A program made the position numbers and the translations under genes. Shown here piece by piece: positions 16,976 through 25,288 of a stretch of 64,000 bases of DNA. Below the pieces are notes generated by a model. The model did not search any database. It worked only from the letters and a program-made list of their open reading frames with translations, and was not told where the DNA came from. Source of the stretch: Cohnella thailandensis (GTDB lineage Bacteria; Bacillota; Bacilli; Paenibacillales; Paenibacillaceae); the NCBI RefSeq assembly GCF_014212135.1, contig NZ_JACJVQ010000006.1:406747-470746 (forward strand). The letters run 5' to 3'. The first letter of the stretch is position 1. The number at the start of each line of letters is the position of its first letter.

Positions 16976-18743
16976 GGGACGCTTCCTCCAATCCGAGCTG
17001 GGATTCATAGATGTCGCGGTACACCTCGCTGGAAACCATGAGCTCGGCATGGTTGCCCTGGGCGACGATCCGGCCGTCCTCGATCACGAGAATCCGATCC
17101 GCATCGGCGACCGAGGAGATCCTCTGCGCGATAATGAAGCAGGTGCTGCCCTGCAGCCGGTCTCGGAGTGCGGTTCTTATGCGGGCTTCGGTGCGGAGAT
17201 CCACCGCGCTCGTGCTGTCGTCGAGAATCAGGATGCCCGGCTGCGCGAGCAAGGCGCGCGCGATCGAGATTCGCTGCTTCTGGCCGCCGGACAGGGTGAC
17301 GCCGCGTTGGCCGATCTGCGTATCGTAGCCTTCGGGGAAGGATTGGATAAAATCGTGCGCCTCCGCCGCCCGTGCGGCGGCTTCGATCTCGTCTTGCGAA
17401 GCGTCCGGTTTGCCGTAGCGGATGTTGTCCCGGATCGTCCCGCCGAACAGAACCGCCTGCTGCAGCACGATTCCGACTTGGCTCCGCAGCTCCTCGAGAG
17501 GAATGCTTTTCACGTCGACGCCGTTCACGAGTACGGAGCCTTCCGTCGGATCGTACAGCCGGGGCATCAGATTCACCAAGGAGCTCTTGCCGGCCCCGGT
17601 CGAGCCGAGGATGCCGATCGTCTCTCCGGGCTTCGCGAGGAAGCTGACGTCCTTCAGGACCGGCTCTTCCCCTCCTTCCTCGTAGCCGAAGAAGACATGG
17701 CGGAATTCCACCTGCCCGTAAAGGGCAGAGAGAGCGGAAGGGGCGGAAGGGGCCGATGGGGTCCCGGCCGCAAGCGGAGCCGCTACCGGCTCTGCCATCG
17801 AAGAAGGGGTGTCCAGCACCTCGATGATGCGGTCGGAGGAAGCCTTCGCCCGGGAGATGTTCATCAGCGTATTCCCGAGCGAGACCATCGCGTTCAGCGT
17901 CTGGGTGACGTACGTGATAAAGGCGGCCAAGCTGCCGATCGCGAGACCGCCTTCCCACGTCTGCGCTCCCCCGATCCATAGAATACAGACGATGCTGGCG
18001 TTCAGCAGCAGCGTCATGATCGGGTTGTTGATGGCAAGCAGGCGCGCGGCTTTAAGGCCCACCTCGTAATTCTCTTCATTCGCCCGCTTAAACCGGACCT
18101 TCTCGAAAGCCGCCCTGACGAACGCTTTGACGACGCGAATTCCGTTCAGGTTCTCTAGCAGAACGGAGTTGACCCGGTCCAGCTTCGCCTGCAGGGTTCG
18201 GTAGAGCGGGATGGATTTGCTCAGCAGCGCATACAGGAAGATAAAGAAGAGCGGCAGACTGACCGCGAAGACAAGCGAAAGCTTCGGGCTGATCAGGAAC
18301 GCCATCGCGATGCTGCCGAAGAACAGCATGCTGCTGCGAATCAGCATCCGGAGGAAAATCTGAACCAGCATCTGAACCTGCATGACGTCGTTCGTCAGCC
18401 GTGTGACGAGGGTGCCTCCCGAGAATTTGTCCAGCTCGCGGAAGGCGAAGGCCTGAACCTTGCGGAAAAGCGCGTTGCGCAGATCGGTTCCGAATCCGAC
18501 GGACGCGCGGATGGCGTAGTAGGCGCAGCCCATGCCGCCGAGCAGTCCGCAGACCGCGGCAAGAATCATCCATATGCTCATAAGGCCGATATGCCCGAGA
18601 TCGCCTTTCATGACCCCGTCGTTCACGATGCTCGCCATCAGGCTGGGCTGAAGCAGATCCATGACGACTTCGAGCACCATGAGCAGCGGAGCGGCCAAGG
18701 CGGCTGCGCGGTAAGGCTTTAAGTAACGGAGCAGCTTAACCAA
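16965..18743 (-). CDS. ABC exporter subunit with degenerate ATPase site (BmrC-like)
   Basis: A 592-residue half-transporter with six membrane helices in the first 310 residues and a nucleotide-binding domain: Walker A GSTGAGKSS, signature LSGGQKQ and Walker B ILILDDSTSAVD. Asp replaces the catalytic Glu after Walker B, the known mark of the degenerate site in heterodimeric exporters such as BmrC. An Ala/Pro/Ser-rich insert (about residues 320-345, repeated SAPSAP) separates the two domains. It is the first ABC gene after marR, with a palindrome related to the marR operator in the 34-base gap between them. Confidence 0.9.
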   Translation of the reverse strand: MVKLLRYLKPYRAAALAAPLLMVLEVVMDLLQPSLMASIVNDGVMKGDLGHIGLMSIWMILAAVCGLLGGMGCAYYAIRASVGFGTDLRNALFRKVQAFAFRELDKFSGGTLVTRLTNDVMQVQMLVQIFLRMLIRSSMLFFGSIAMAFLISPKLSLVFAVSLPLFFIFLYALLSKSIPLYRTLQAKLDRVNSVLLENLNGIRVVKAFVRAAFEKVRFKRANEENYEVGLKAARLLAINNPIMTLLLNASIVCILWIGGAQTWEGGLAIGSLAAFITYVTQTLNAMVSLGNTLMNISRAKASSDRIIEVLDTPSSMAEPVAAPLAAGTPSAPSAPSALSALYGQVEFRHVFFGYEEGGEEPVLKDVSFLAKPGETIGILGSTGAGKSSLVNLMPRLYDPTEGSVLVNGVDVKSIPLEELRSQVGIVLQQAVLFGGTIRDNIRYGKPDASQDEIEAAARAAEAHDFIQSFPEGYDTQIGQRGVTLSGGQKQRISIARALLAQPGILILDDSTSAVDLRTEARIRTALRDRLQGSTCFIIAQRISSVADADRILVIEDGRIVAQGNHAELMVSSEVYRDIYESQLGLEEASHAT

Positions 18744-18764
18744 TCGAACCTTCTCCTTCTTTCG

Positions 18765-18776
18765 TTAGTTGACTAA
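18765..18776. promoter_or_regulatory. Second candidate MarR operator
   Basis: TTAGTTGACTAA is a perfect inverted repeat apart from its central TG and closely matches TTAGCTAGCTAA at the marR promoter. It lies between marR and the first ABC gene. Confidence 0.5.
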
Positions 18777-18777
18777 T

Positions 18778-19221
18778 TTAATCTTCGGGCGTCCAGGTCG
18801 TCAGATTGTCCTTCATCTGGAGCAAAAATCGCCGCAGAAGCAGCTTCTCTTCCGGAAGGAATCCCTCGAAGCAGCGTGCCTCCACTTCCTCCATCGCCTG
18901 CTTGACCGCCTCGGACGCCCCGCGGCCTTTTTCGGTCAGATAGACTCGCGTAACCCGTTGATCCTTCTCGTCGGCCGCCCGCCGGATCAGCCCCGTTTTC
19001 TCCATTCGTTGCAGCATGACGGTAAGCGTCGCCGGCTTCACTCCCTTGCTGTCCGCGAGCTCGCGCTGGCTGAGGCCATCCGTGTCGGAGAGCCTCAGAA
19101 GCAGAGGGGGCTGGCCGGGATAAACGTCGTAGTCGCGAATCAGACGATCCACGTGGGAACGGTGGTTTTTGAGCACATGTCGCATAAGGTGGGTGAGATT
19201 CGATTCCGATCTCAATGGCAA
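18778..19221 (-). CDS. MarR-family repressor of the ABC exporter operon
   Basis: A 147-residue winged-helix regulator. The recognition region LSQRELADSKGVKPATLTVMLQRMEKTGLI and the wing DQRVTRVYLTEKG are typical of MarR; flanking helices form the dimer interface. MarR proteins usually repress their own operon and release DNA on binding a small ligand. The start is TTG at 19221 (or TTG at 19215) after AGGGGG; no ATG is available. Gene order marR-ABC-ABC and two related palindromes support autoregulation and control of the exporter. The inducing compound is unknown. Confidence 0.88.
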   Translation of the reverse strand: MPLRSESNLTHLMRHVLKNHRSHVDRLIRDYDVYPGQPPLLLRLSDTDGLSQRELADSKGVKPATLTVMLQRMEKTGLIRRAADEKDQRVTRVYLTEKGRGASEAVKQAMEEVEARCFEGFLPEEKLLLRRFLLQMKDNLTTWTPED

Positions 19222-19245
19222 TAGACCCCCTGGGCAAAAAAAAAG

Positions 19246-19257
19246 TTAGCTAGCTAA
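19246..19257. promoter_or_regulatory. Candidate MarR operator over the marR transcription start
   Basis: TTAGCTAGCTAA is a perfect 12-base palindrome located directly downstream of the -10 box of the minus-strand promoter, where bound MarR would block transcription. Confidence 0.6.
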
Positions 19258-19261
19258 TTAT

Positions 19262-19290
19262 AATATACGAGGGGGAGGCGCGGCTGTCAA
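19262..19290 (-). promoter_or_regulatory. Sigma-A promoter of marR-ABC operon
   Basis: On the minus strand TTGACA (19290-19285), a 17-base spacer and TATATT (19267-19262) are close to consensus. Confidence 0.75.
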
Positions 19291-19381
19291 AACGATTGTT
19301 TCGTTCGGCGGATGTCCCTGCCGGCCCTGGATATGATATGCTAGTGAAAATTGGCTTTTTGCGCCTATCGAGGGGGATCTC

Positions 19382-20392
19382 ATGTCTACGGTTATTCGCG
19401 CTTATGAAGGTAATTTTCATGATGAGCAAGCCATCTGGCTCCAAGCGGGCCCTTACGAAGCGGCCGTTCTGCCGAGAATCGGCGCCAACCTGATCGCTTT
19501 CCGCGACACGAGCCGGGGCTACGTTTTCCTTCGCGAGCCGGGAGCGTCGGAGATGGACGCGTTCCGCGGCAACCCGGGCGTGCATGGCATTCCCGTGCTC
19601 TTCCCGCCTAACCGGTACGATGCGGGGAAATTCCCGTGGGAAGGGACAACCTATCAATTGCCTGTCAACGAGACGGCCCGCGGCAACCATCTGCACGGCT
19701 TCGCGCATACGACTCCGTGGAAGGTCGAGCGGTTCGGGGCGGACGAGGCGGAGAGCCGGGTCGCGCTGTCGCTGACCGTATCGGAAGGTCATCCGGTCTA
19801 CGAGCACTATCCGTTCGAATTTACTCTTAAGCTGGAATACGTATTGAGCGAAGAGGGGCTGCTTCAGCGCGTGAGCGTACGCAACAACGGAAAGAAGCGC
19901 CTGCCTTGTCTCCTTGCGTTCCATACCGCGATCAACGCTCCTTTCGCGCCGGGGAGCGAAGGGGCGGACATGAGCTTCAAGCTGACCATCGGCGATCGTT
20001 GGGAGATGGGGGCGGACGACCGCATGCTGCCGACCGGCCGATTCCAGACGCTTACGGAGGGCGAAGCGAAGATGCGCGAAGGCACGCAGTCGCCGTTCTT
20101 CGAAGCGATGGACAACCACTACACCGCGAAGACCCAGAACGGCCGCAACTACATGGAGCTGACCGATTCCCGCGAAGGCGCGAAGCTTGTCTACGACGTG
20201 GGGACCGGCTATAAGATGTGGATGATCTGGAATAACTTCGCGCGCGGGGGCTTCTTCTGTCCGGAGCCGCAGATCAACCTGGTCAACGCCCCGAACGTCG
20301 ATCTGCCGGCGGAGGAGATCGGCCTGATCGGGCTCGAGCAAGGCGAGATCTGGGAAGAGACCAGCCGCCTCTACGTGATCGATAAGGCATAG
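19382..20392 (+). CDS. Aldose 1-epimerase family protein
   Basis: A 336-residue galactose-mutarotase-like beta-sandwich protein that would interconvert the alpha and beta anomers of an aldose. GIPVLFPPNR and RGNHLHGFAHTTPW contain the conserved His residues of the active site; FHTAINAPF holds the second histidine region, and ELTD is followed by a C-terminal glutamate region near GLEQGE. Some members act on hexose-6-phosphates. The ATG follows GAGGGGG. It is a single gene, divergent from marR and followed by a terminator, so no pathway partner is evident. Confidence 0.85.
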   Translation: MSTVIRAYEGNFHDEQAIWLQAGPYEAAVLPRIGANLIAFRDTSRGYVFLREPGASEMDAFRGNPGVHGIPVLFPPNRYDAGKFPWEGTTYQLPVNETARGNHLHGFAHTTPWKVERFGADEAESRVALSLTVSEGHPVYEHYPFEFTLKLEYVLSEEGLLQRVSVRNNGKKRLPCLLAFHTAINAPFAPGSEGADMSFKLTIGDRWEMGADDRMLPTGRFQTLTEGEAKMREGTQSPFFEAMDNHYTAKTQNGRNYMELTDSREGAKLVYDVGTGYKMWMIWNNFARGGFFCPEPQINLVNAPNVDLPAEEIGLIGLEQGEIWEETSRLYVIDKA

Positions 20393-20403
20393 TTTGGCCA
20401 TGG

Positions 20404-20452
20404 GCGGAATTTCGGGTGTCGCGAACGTCGCTCCGAAGTTCCGCTTATTTTT
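20404..20452 (+). terminator. Intrinsic terminator after the epimerase
   Basis: GCGGAATTTCGG (20404-20415) pairs with CCGAAGTTCCGC (20433-20444), followed by TTATTTTT. Confidence 0.8.
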
Positions 20453-20565
20453 GTTGGCCTTTAGCTGAGAGGATTTTCTGGATTTCGTCAAAAATAAGTG
20501 CACTTTCGCTCTTCGCCTAACAGCATCTTATAACATTCAGTCACAGGGAAAGGGCAGGTTGCTGC

Positions 20566-22575
20566 ATGGAGTTATTTCTCCTTATTCTAGGGCTGCTGGC
20601 CCTCATCGCCGTGTCGAACGTGCTGAGCCGCATCGTCCCGGCCGTTCCGGTCCCTCTGTTCCAGATCGCGCTCGGCGCCTTGCTCGTGCTGCTTCCGACG
20701 GGGATCGAGCTGGAGCTGGAGCCGGAGCTGTTCTTCGTCTTGTTCGTCGCCCCGCTGCTGTTCAATGACGGGAAAAGAACGCCGAGAGACGAGCTGTGGA
20801 AGCTTAGAGGCTGGATTCTGGTGCTGGCGGTCGGGCTCGTCTTCGTGACCGTGGTCGTCGGCGGATACGGCATCCACTGGTTGATCCCTTCCATTCCGCT
20901 GTCGGCGGCGTTCGCCTTGGCGGCGATTCTCTCGCCGACGGACGCGGTCGCGGTCGGAGCGCTGGCCGGCCGGATCAGCCTTCCGAAGGGAATTCTCCGC
21001 CTGCTGGAGGGCGAAGCCCTTATGAACGACGCCTCCGGCCTGGTCGCGTTCAAGTTCGCCGTCGCCGCCACGGTGACCGGCGCCTTCTCGCTCGCCAACG
21101 CAAGCTGGAGCTTCGTCGTTATCGCGATCGGGGGCGTTCTGGTCGGCATCGTGCTGTCGTTCGTCTTTATCGGGGTCCGGTCGTTCCTGCGCAGGCTCGG
21201 CATCGAAGACGCGACGATGCACATGCTCATTCAGATCCTGACTCCCTTCGTCATTTACATGCTGGCCGAGGAGCTCGGCGTGTCCGGCATTCTCGGCGTC
21301 GTTGCGGGCGGGATCTTCCACGCGGTCGCGAAGGACCGCCTGGAGCCCTATGCGACGAAGCTGCAGGTCGTCTCCGCCAGCACGTGGTCGGTCCTTCTTT
21401 TTATCCTGAACGGTTTGGTCTTCCTTATTCTTGGCTTGCAGATACCGCATGTTGCCGAAGTCATCTGGGAGGATCCGAAGTTCAACAACGCGCAGGCGAT
21501 CGGTTACGTCCTGATCATCACGCTGGCGCTGTACGTGCTCCGATTCATCTGGGTGTATCTGTTCTCCTCGCTGGAGAAGATCGGCAAGCCGGGGAAGGTA
21601 CGCCTGAAGTCGACGTTGCTGACGACGTTGTCCGGCGTTCGCGGGGCGGTCACTTTGGCGGGCGCGTTCTCGATTCCTCTCGTGCTCGATGACGGGAGCG
21701 CTTTTCCCGAACGGAACCTCATTATCTTCCTGTCGGCCGGGGTTATTCTCGTCACGTTGATCGTGGCCAGCGTCGCTCTGCCGCTTCTATCGAGGAAAAA
21801 GGTCGGGGAAAACGAGGAGAACAAGCATTTAAGCGAGCACGAAGCGCAGGTTCGGATCTTGGAGATGGCCGTTCGTTCGCTGAAAGATGAGATCACCGAC
21901 GAGAATCGCGGCGTCGTGATGGCGGTGCTCGGAGACTATGGGCAGAAGCTTCGACAAGTCGGCTCCGAGCCGGGCTTCAGGCAGAATAGGGCGTGGAGAA
22001 CGGCCGTGTGCGACAGGTGGCTGTACGCCATGCAGGCGGAACGGGAGGAAGTGGCCCGCTTGGTGGCCAGCGGAGAGGTCGCGGCGGATACCGCGAAGCG
22101 ATTCGATTCCATCCTCTCGCGGATGGAATCGATTCTGGCGAATCGATCGCTGGCCGTCTTCTATTCGCTTCGGCTTGCGGCGAAGAAGTTGTGGAAGAGC
22201 CTGACGGGGCATAAGAACGCCCGTTGGTCCGCCGCCGAGATGGACGCGCTGCGCGAGCTTCGCTTGAAGACGTCCAAGGTCGCCATAGCCGAGCTGCAGG
22301 AGACGATGCGGGCGACCGACAACCGCGCCTGCTCCGCCGTCATTCAGCATTATCAGGAAGGAATTCGCCGAACGAACGAAACGCTGTACTCCTCCGCCCA
22401 GAGCGAGCAATTCCAACAGGAGAAGAAGGAGTGGGAGCGGAGAGCCATTCAGATGGAGAGAGACGCGCTCCAGACGATGTACGCGAACGGCGAGGTCTCT
22501 CTGGCCATGGTGAACAACTTGCGTTTCTTCATCAATACGATGGAAGCAAGCTTGACCGAAGGAGAGATGGAGTAA
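20566..22575 (+). CDS. CPA1-family Na+/H+ antiporter (NhaK-like)
   Basis: A 669-residue secondary transporter that exchanges Na+ or K+ for protons. About twelve membrane segments occupy residues 1-405. The family core is intact: SPTDAVAVGAL, GEALMNDASGLVAF with the ion-binding Asn-Asp pair, and VRGAVTLAGA. The 250-residue soluble helical tail (about 415-669) is as long as in Bacillus NhaK and probably regulates transport. The ATG follows a GGGAAAGGGCAGG stretch. Transported cations cannot be told from sequence. Single gene with its own terminator. Confidence 0.88.
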   Translation: MELFLLILGLLALIAVSNVLSRIVPAVPVPLFQIALGALLVLLPTGIELELEPELFFVLFVAPLLFNDGKRTPRDELWKLRGWILVLAVGLVFVTVVVGGYGIHWLIPSIPLSAAFALAAILSPTDAVAVGALAGRISLPKGILRLLEGEALMNDASGLVAFKFAVAATVTGAFSLANASWSFVVIAIGGVLVGIVLSFVFIGVRSFLRRLGIEDATMHMLIQILTPFVIYMLAEELGVSGILGVVAGGIFHAVAKDRLEPYATKLQVVSASTWSVLLFILNGLVFLILGLQIPHVAEVIWEDPKFNNAQAIGYVLIITLALYVLRFIWVYLFSSLEKIGKPGKVRLKSTLLTTLSGVRGAVTLAGAFSIPLVLDDGSAFPERNLIIFLSAGVILVTLIVASVALPLLSRKKVGENEENKHLSEHEAQVRILEMAVRSLKDEITDENRGVVMAVLGDYGQKLRQVGSEPGFRQNRAWRTAVCDRWLYAMQAEREEVARLVASGEVAADTAKRFDSILSRMESILANRSLAVFYSLRLAAKKLWKSLTGHKNARWSAAEMDALRELRLKTSKVAIAELQETMRATDNRACSAVIQHYQEGIRRTNETLYSSAQSEQFQQEKKEWERRAIQMERDALQTMYANGEVSLAMVNNLRFFINTMEASLTEGEME

Positions 22576-22581
22576 ATGAAA

Positions 22582-22621
22582 GAGCACCGTCGCCGATTAA
22601 TTGGCGCGGTGCTCTTTTTTT
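22582..22621. terminator. Terminator between antiporter and ammonium transporter
   Basis: GAGCACCGTCGCC (22582-22594) pairs with GGCGCGGTGCTC (22603-22614) and is followed by seven T on the plus strand. The convergent amtB ends 10 bases away and may use the same hairpin. Confidence 0.85.
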
Positions 22622-22630
22622 CTATAACAT

Positions 22631-23890
22631 TTAGATCGATTGCTTCATCTGCTCCGGATAGCCGTAAGAGCCGTGCTCGCTGATGTCCAGGCCGACGATT
22701 TCCTGTTCTTCCGTGACGCGCAAGCCGATCGTCTTCTTGATCGCGAACAGAATGACGTAGGAGACCGCGAAGGCGAACAAGCCGCAGACGACGACGCCGA
22801 GAGCTTGAATGCCGAGCTGGTGGAGACCGCCTCCGTAGAAAAGCCCTTCGCGGCCGACCCCGACTTGCTCGGCGAGCTCTTTGGTGGCGAAGAAGCCCGT
22901 CGACAGCGTGCCCCAGATCCCGGCCAAGCCGTGGGCGGAGATCGCGGCGATCGGATCGTCGATGCGCAGCTTGTCCACCAGGCGCATTCCGGCGAAGACG
23001 AGCAAGCCGGCGATGAGGCCGATGACGAGCGCCGCCCAGGATTCGACGAAGGCGCAGGAGGCGGTGATGGCGACGAGGCCGGCGAGAGCGCCGTTCAGCA
23101 TGACCGGAATGTCCGCCTTGCCGGTCACCGCCCAAGCGATAAGCAGCGCCGCGATCGCTCCGCCGGCGGCGCCGAGCTGGGTGTTGACGGCGATGAAGCC
23201 GAAGAAGCTGCCGTCTCCCGCGGTGATGGAGCTGCCGGCGTTGAAGCCGAACCACCCGATCCATAGAATCATGACGCCGAGGGTCGTGAACACTTGGTTA
23301 TGTCCGGGAATGTGGTTCGAGACGCCGTTTTGGCCGAACTTGCCGATTCGGGGCTTAAGCAAGAGGGTGGCGGCGAGGGCGGCCATCGCGCCCGTCAGGT
23401 GGACGACCGTGGAGCCCGCGAAGTCTTGGTCGCCGTGCTCCGAGAGCCATCCGCCGCCCCAGATCCAGTGCGCGATGACCGGATAGACGATAGCCGAGAA
23501 CAGGACGGCGAAGATCAGGTAAGCGGATAGCTTGGCTCTCTCCGCGAAGCCGCCGAAGGCGACCGACATCGAGATCGTCGCGAACGCGAGCTGGAAGAGG
23601 AACATGACGGTCGGAGCGACGGTCGAGCCTTCCGGAACGGCGAGAACGTCGAAGCCGAAGTAGTCGCCCCAGCCGAGGAAGCCGTTGCCCTCGGAGCCGA
23701 AGATGAACGCGTAGCCGACCGCCCAGAAGACGACGGAGGTGACGCCGATCGTGAAGATGGTTTTGCCGGCGATGTGTCCGGCATTCTTCATCCGGGTGGA
23801 GCCCGCTTCAAGCAGGATAAAGCCGCATTGCATAAAAAGCACGAGAATGGCGCCCAGCATCGTCCAGACGGAGTTGAGACCTAATTCCAT
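22631..23890 (-). CDS. amtB: Ammonium transporter
   Basis: A 419-residue Amt protein that conducts ammonium into the cell. Eleven or so membrane segments span the chain. The twin pore histidines are visible in VVHLTGAMAA and ISAHGLAGIWG, and the phenylalanine gate region AFATISMSVAFGGFAER is present. The ATG follows AGGGGG at 8 bases. It lies 46 bases after the glutamine amidotransferase gene on the same strand, so both are probably transcribed from the GlnR/TnrA-type promoter at 24695-24734. The usual PII partner gene glnK is not adjacent. Confidence 0.93.
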   Translation of the reverse strand: MELGLNSVWTMLGAILVLFMQCGFILLEAGSTRMKNAGHIAGKTIFTIGVTSVVFWAVGYAFIFGSEGNGFLGWGDYFGFDVLAVPEGSTVAPTVMFLFQLAFATISMSVAFGGFAERAKLSAYLIFAVLFSAIVYPVIAHWIWGGGWLSEHGDQDFAGSTVVHLTGAMAALAATLLLKPRIGKFGQNGVSNHIPGHNQVFTTLGVMILWIGWFGFNAGSSITAGDGSFFGFIAVNTQLGAAGGAIAALLIAWAVTGKADIPVMLNGALAGLVAITASCAFVESWAALVIGLIAGLLVFAGMRLVDKLRIDDPIAAISAHGLAGIWGTLSTGFFATKELAEQVGVGREGLFYGGGLHQLGIQALGVVVCGLFAFAVSYVILFAIKKTIGLRVTEEQEIVGLDISEHGSYGYPEQMKQSI

Positions 23891-23936
23891 ACGAAGTTCC
23901 CCCTAAGTTGTGCGTCATGCGCTTATTGAATCGGGA

Positions 23937-24623
23937 TCAGATATTCTCGAACCGATCGAGAATGCTCCGGAGATAGCCGTGAGAGTCTTCTATCCGACTC
24001 CATTGCTCGCGAATCTGCTTCTCCGGCTGAATGTAAGGCGCGTCCTTGATCTCGCCGCTCCACTGCTCGAGCATCGTTTCGGCGCAGGAGCGCGTCGTCT
24101 CGAGATGGAATTGCAAGCCCAGGATGCTCGTGCCGTAGGCGAACGCCTGGTGGCGGCAAGCCTCGGAGGAGGCGAGAGGCAGGGCGTCCTCGGGAAGCTC
24201 GAAGGCATCCCCGTGCCATTGGTAGGAATGGAACTTCTCCGGCATTCCGGAGAATAGGGGATGCTCGTTCCCGTTCCGTTCGATCGGGTGAAAGCCGAGC
24301 TCCTTATGCTCGTTGCGGAAGACCCGTCCTCCCAGCGCCTCCGCGAGAAGCTGTCCTCCGAGGCAGATGCCGAGGATTTTCTTGTCCGCATCGATGGCAT
24401 CCCTCAGGAATCGCTTCTCCGCCGCGAGCCATGGGTAGGACTCCTCCTCGTAAACGCTCATCGGCCCGCCGAGAACGATAAGCAGCTCGAAGGAATTCAT
24501 GTCAGGTAAGTTGTCTTCGGAAGACGGATCGATGATGGTATATGGATGCCCTTTGGAGCGGCACCAGCTCACGATCGCGCTTTCGTCGTCGAAGTCGAAA
24601 TGCTTCAGAATCGCGATATTCAT
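23937..24623 (-). CDS. Class I glutamine amidotransferase domain protein
   Basis: A 228-residue stand-alone GATase1 protein that would hydrolyse glutamine or a gamma-glutamyl compound. Nucleophile Cys is in GICLGGQL and the His-Glu pair in LQFHLE; the oxyanion strand is IVLGGPMSVYEE. It resembles GMP-synthase-like free amidotransferases rather than PuuD. The ATG follows AAGGAGGGAAG. The gene leads an operon with amtB behind a promoter overlapped by a GlnR/TnrA box, so a role in nitrogen scavenging is likely. Its acceptor substrate is unknown. Confidence 0.85.
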   Translation of the reverse strand: MNIAILKHFDFDDESAIVSWCRSKGHPYTIIDPSSEDNLPDMNSFELLIVLGGPMSVYEEESYPWLAAEKRFLRDAIDADKKILGICLGGQLLAEALGGRVFRNEHKELGFHPIERNGNEHPLFSGMPEKFHSYQWHGDAFELPEDALPLASSEACRHQAFAYGTSILGLQFHLETTRSCAETMLEQWSGEIKDAPYIQPEKQIREQWSRIEDSHGYLRSILDRFENI

Positions 24624-24694
24624 GCCGGATATCTTCCCTCCTTCAACTGCGGAACACTTGCGCCGAATAAACCATTATCAAAGTTATGTCGGTA

Positions 24695-24734
24695 ATTCTA
24701 CCAACGTTATTATTTGTTGTCAACATATCTAACA
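24695..24734 (-). promoter_or_regulatory. GlnR/TnrA box overlapping a sigma-A promoter
   Basis: TGTCAACATATCTAACA (24718-24734) fits TGTNAN7TNACA exactly on both strands. On the minus strand its end forms the -35 TTGACA (24723-24718), followed by 17 bases and TAGAAT (24700-24695). Transcription would begin about 65 bases before the amidotransferase ATG. A box on the -35 fits GlnR repression when nitrogen is plentiful. Confidence 0.75.
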
Positions 24735-24917
24735 TTAATAAACAGAGAACATAACATGTCTTTTTGGGGAGATTCGCTAATTCGGTAGGTATGCTCCGAA
24801 GTTCGGAGGCTTCCGGAAGGATTCGAACTTCGGAGAGGAAGAGAGAAAAAAATTCTCAAGAAGCTGATAATTGTTCTCACTCGAGGGAATAATGCTGGAT
24901 GGAGACGGTCAAAGCAT

Positions 24918-24942
24918 AAGAGCGGCCCTCGCCGGACCGCTC
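24918..24942 (-). terminator. Possible terminator of the DUF1540 gene
   Basis: AGAGCGG (24918-24924) and CCGCTCT (24936-24942) make a short hairpin downstream of the gene; no long T-run follows, so this is weak. Nothing else is seen in the gap 24735-24917. Confidence 0.4.
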
Positions 24943-24974
24943 TCGTGCCAATCATCTTAAGGGGAAAGCTCGAA

Positions 24975-25130
24975 TTAAACCTTGGGCTCGAAGGTTTTGC
25001 AATCGGTCTCTCCGGAGCTGCGCGCTTGATCGCCTCGATTGTTGACCACATAAATCGAAGAAGCCGCGCATTGGTTGCCGGGTGCCCAGTACTTGCAAGA
25101 GTTTACTTCGCAAAGGACGTCTTTGGCCAT
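24975..25130 (-). CDS. DUF1540 small cysteine-containing protein
   Basis: A 51-residue protein beginning MAKDVLCEVNSCKYWAPGN and ending ETDCKTFEPKV. Four cysteines (in LCEVNSC, QCAAS and TDCKTF) are spaced as in DUF1540, which often occurs as two tandem copies in longer proteins; here there is one. The pattern suggests metal binding, not demonstrated. The ATG follows GGGAGGTGA at ideal spacing. The gene stands alone, divergent from purT. Confidence 0.85.
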   Translation of the reverse strand: MAKDVLCEVNSCKYWAPGNQCAASSIYVVNNRGDQARSSGETDCKTFEPKV

Positions 25131-25244
25131 CGTGATTCACCTCCCATTCCTTCTTAGGATGGGTGAATCGCGTTCGGTTCATACCTTGAAGCCAATTCGA
25201 TCGCGGACTGGCTTCTTTGGCGTGGGCAGGGGAATAAGAAGGTG

Positions 25245-25250
25245 TATAAT
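25245..25250 (+). promoter_or_regulatory. Possible -10 box of purT
   Basis: A perfect TATAAT preceded by TG stands 39 bases before the purT ATG. No good -35 box is present. Confidence 0.4.
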
Positions 25251-25288
25251 GTAGGTATTCCATTTTGCTCAGGGGGTTTAAGGCACGG

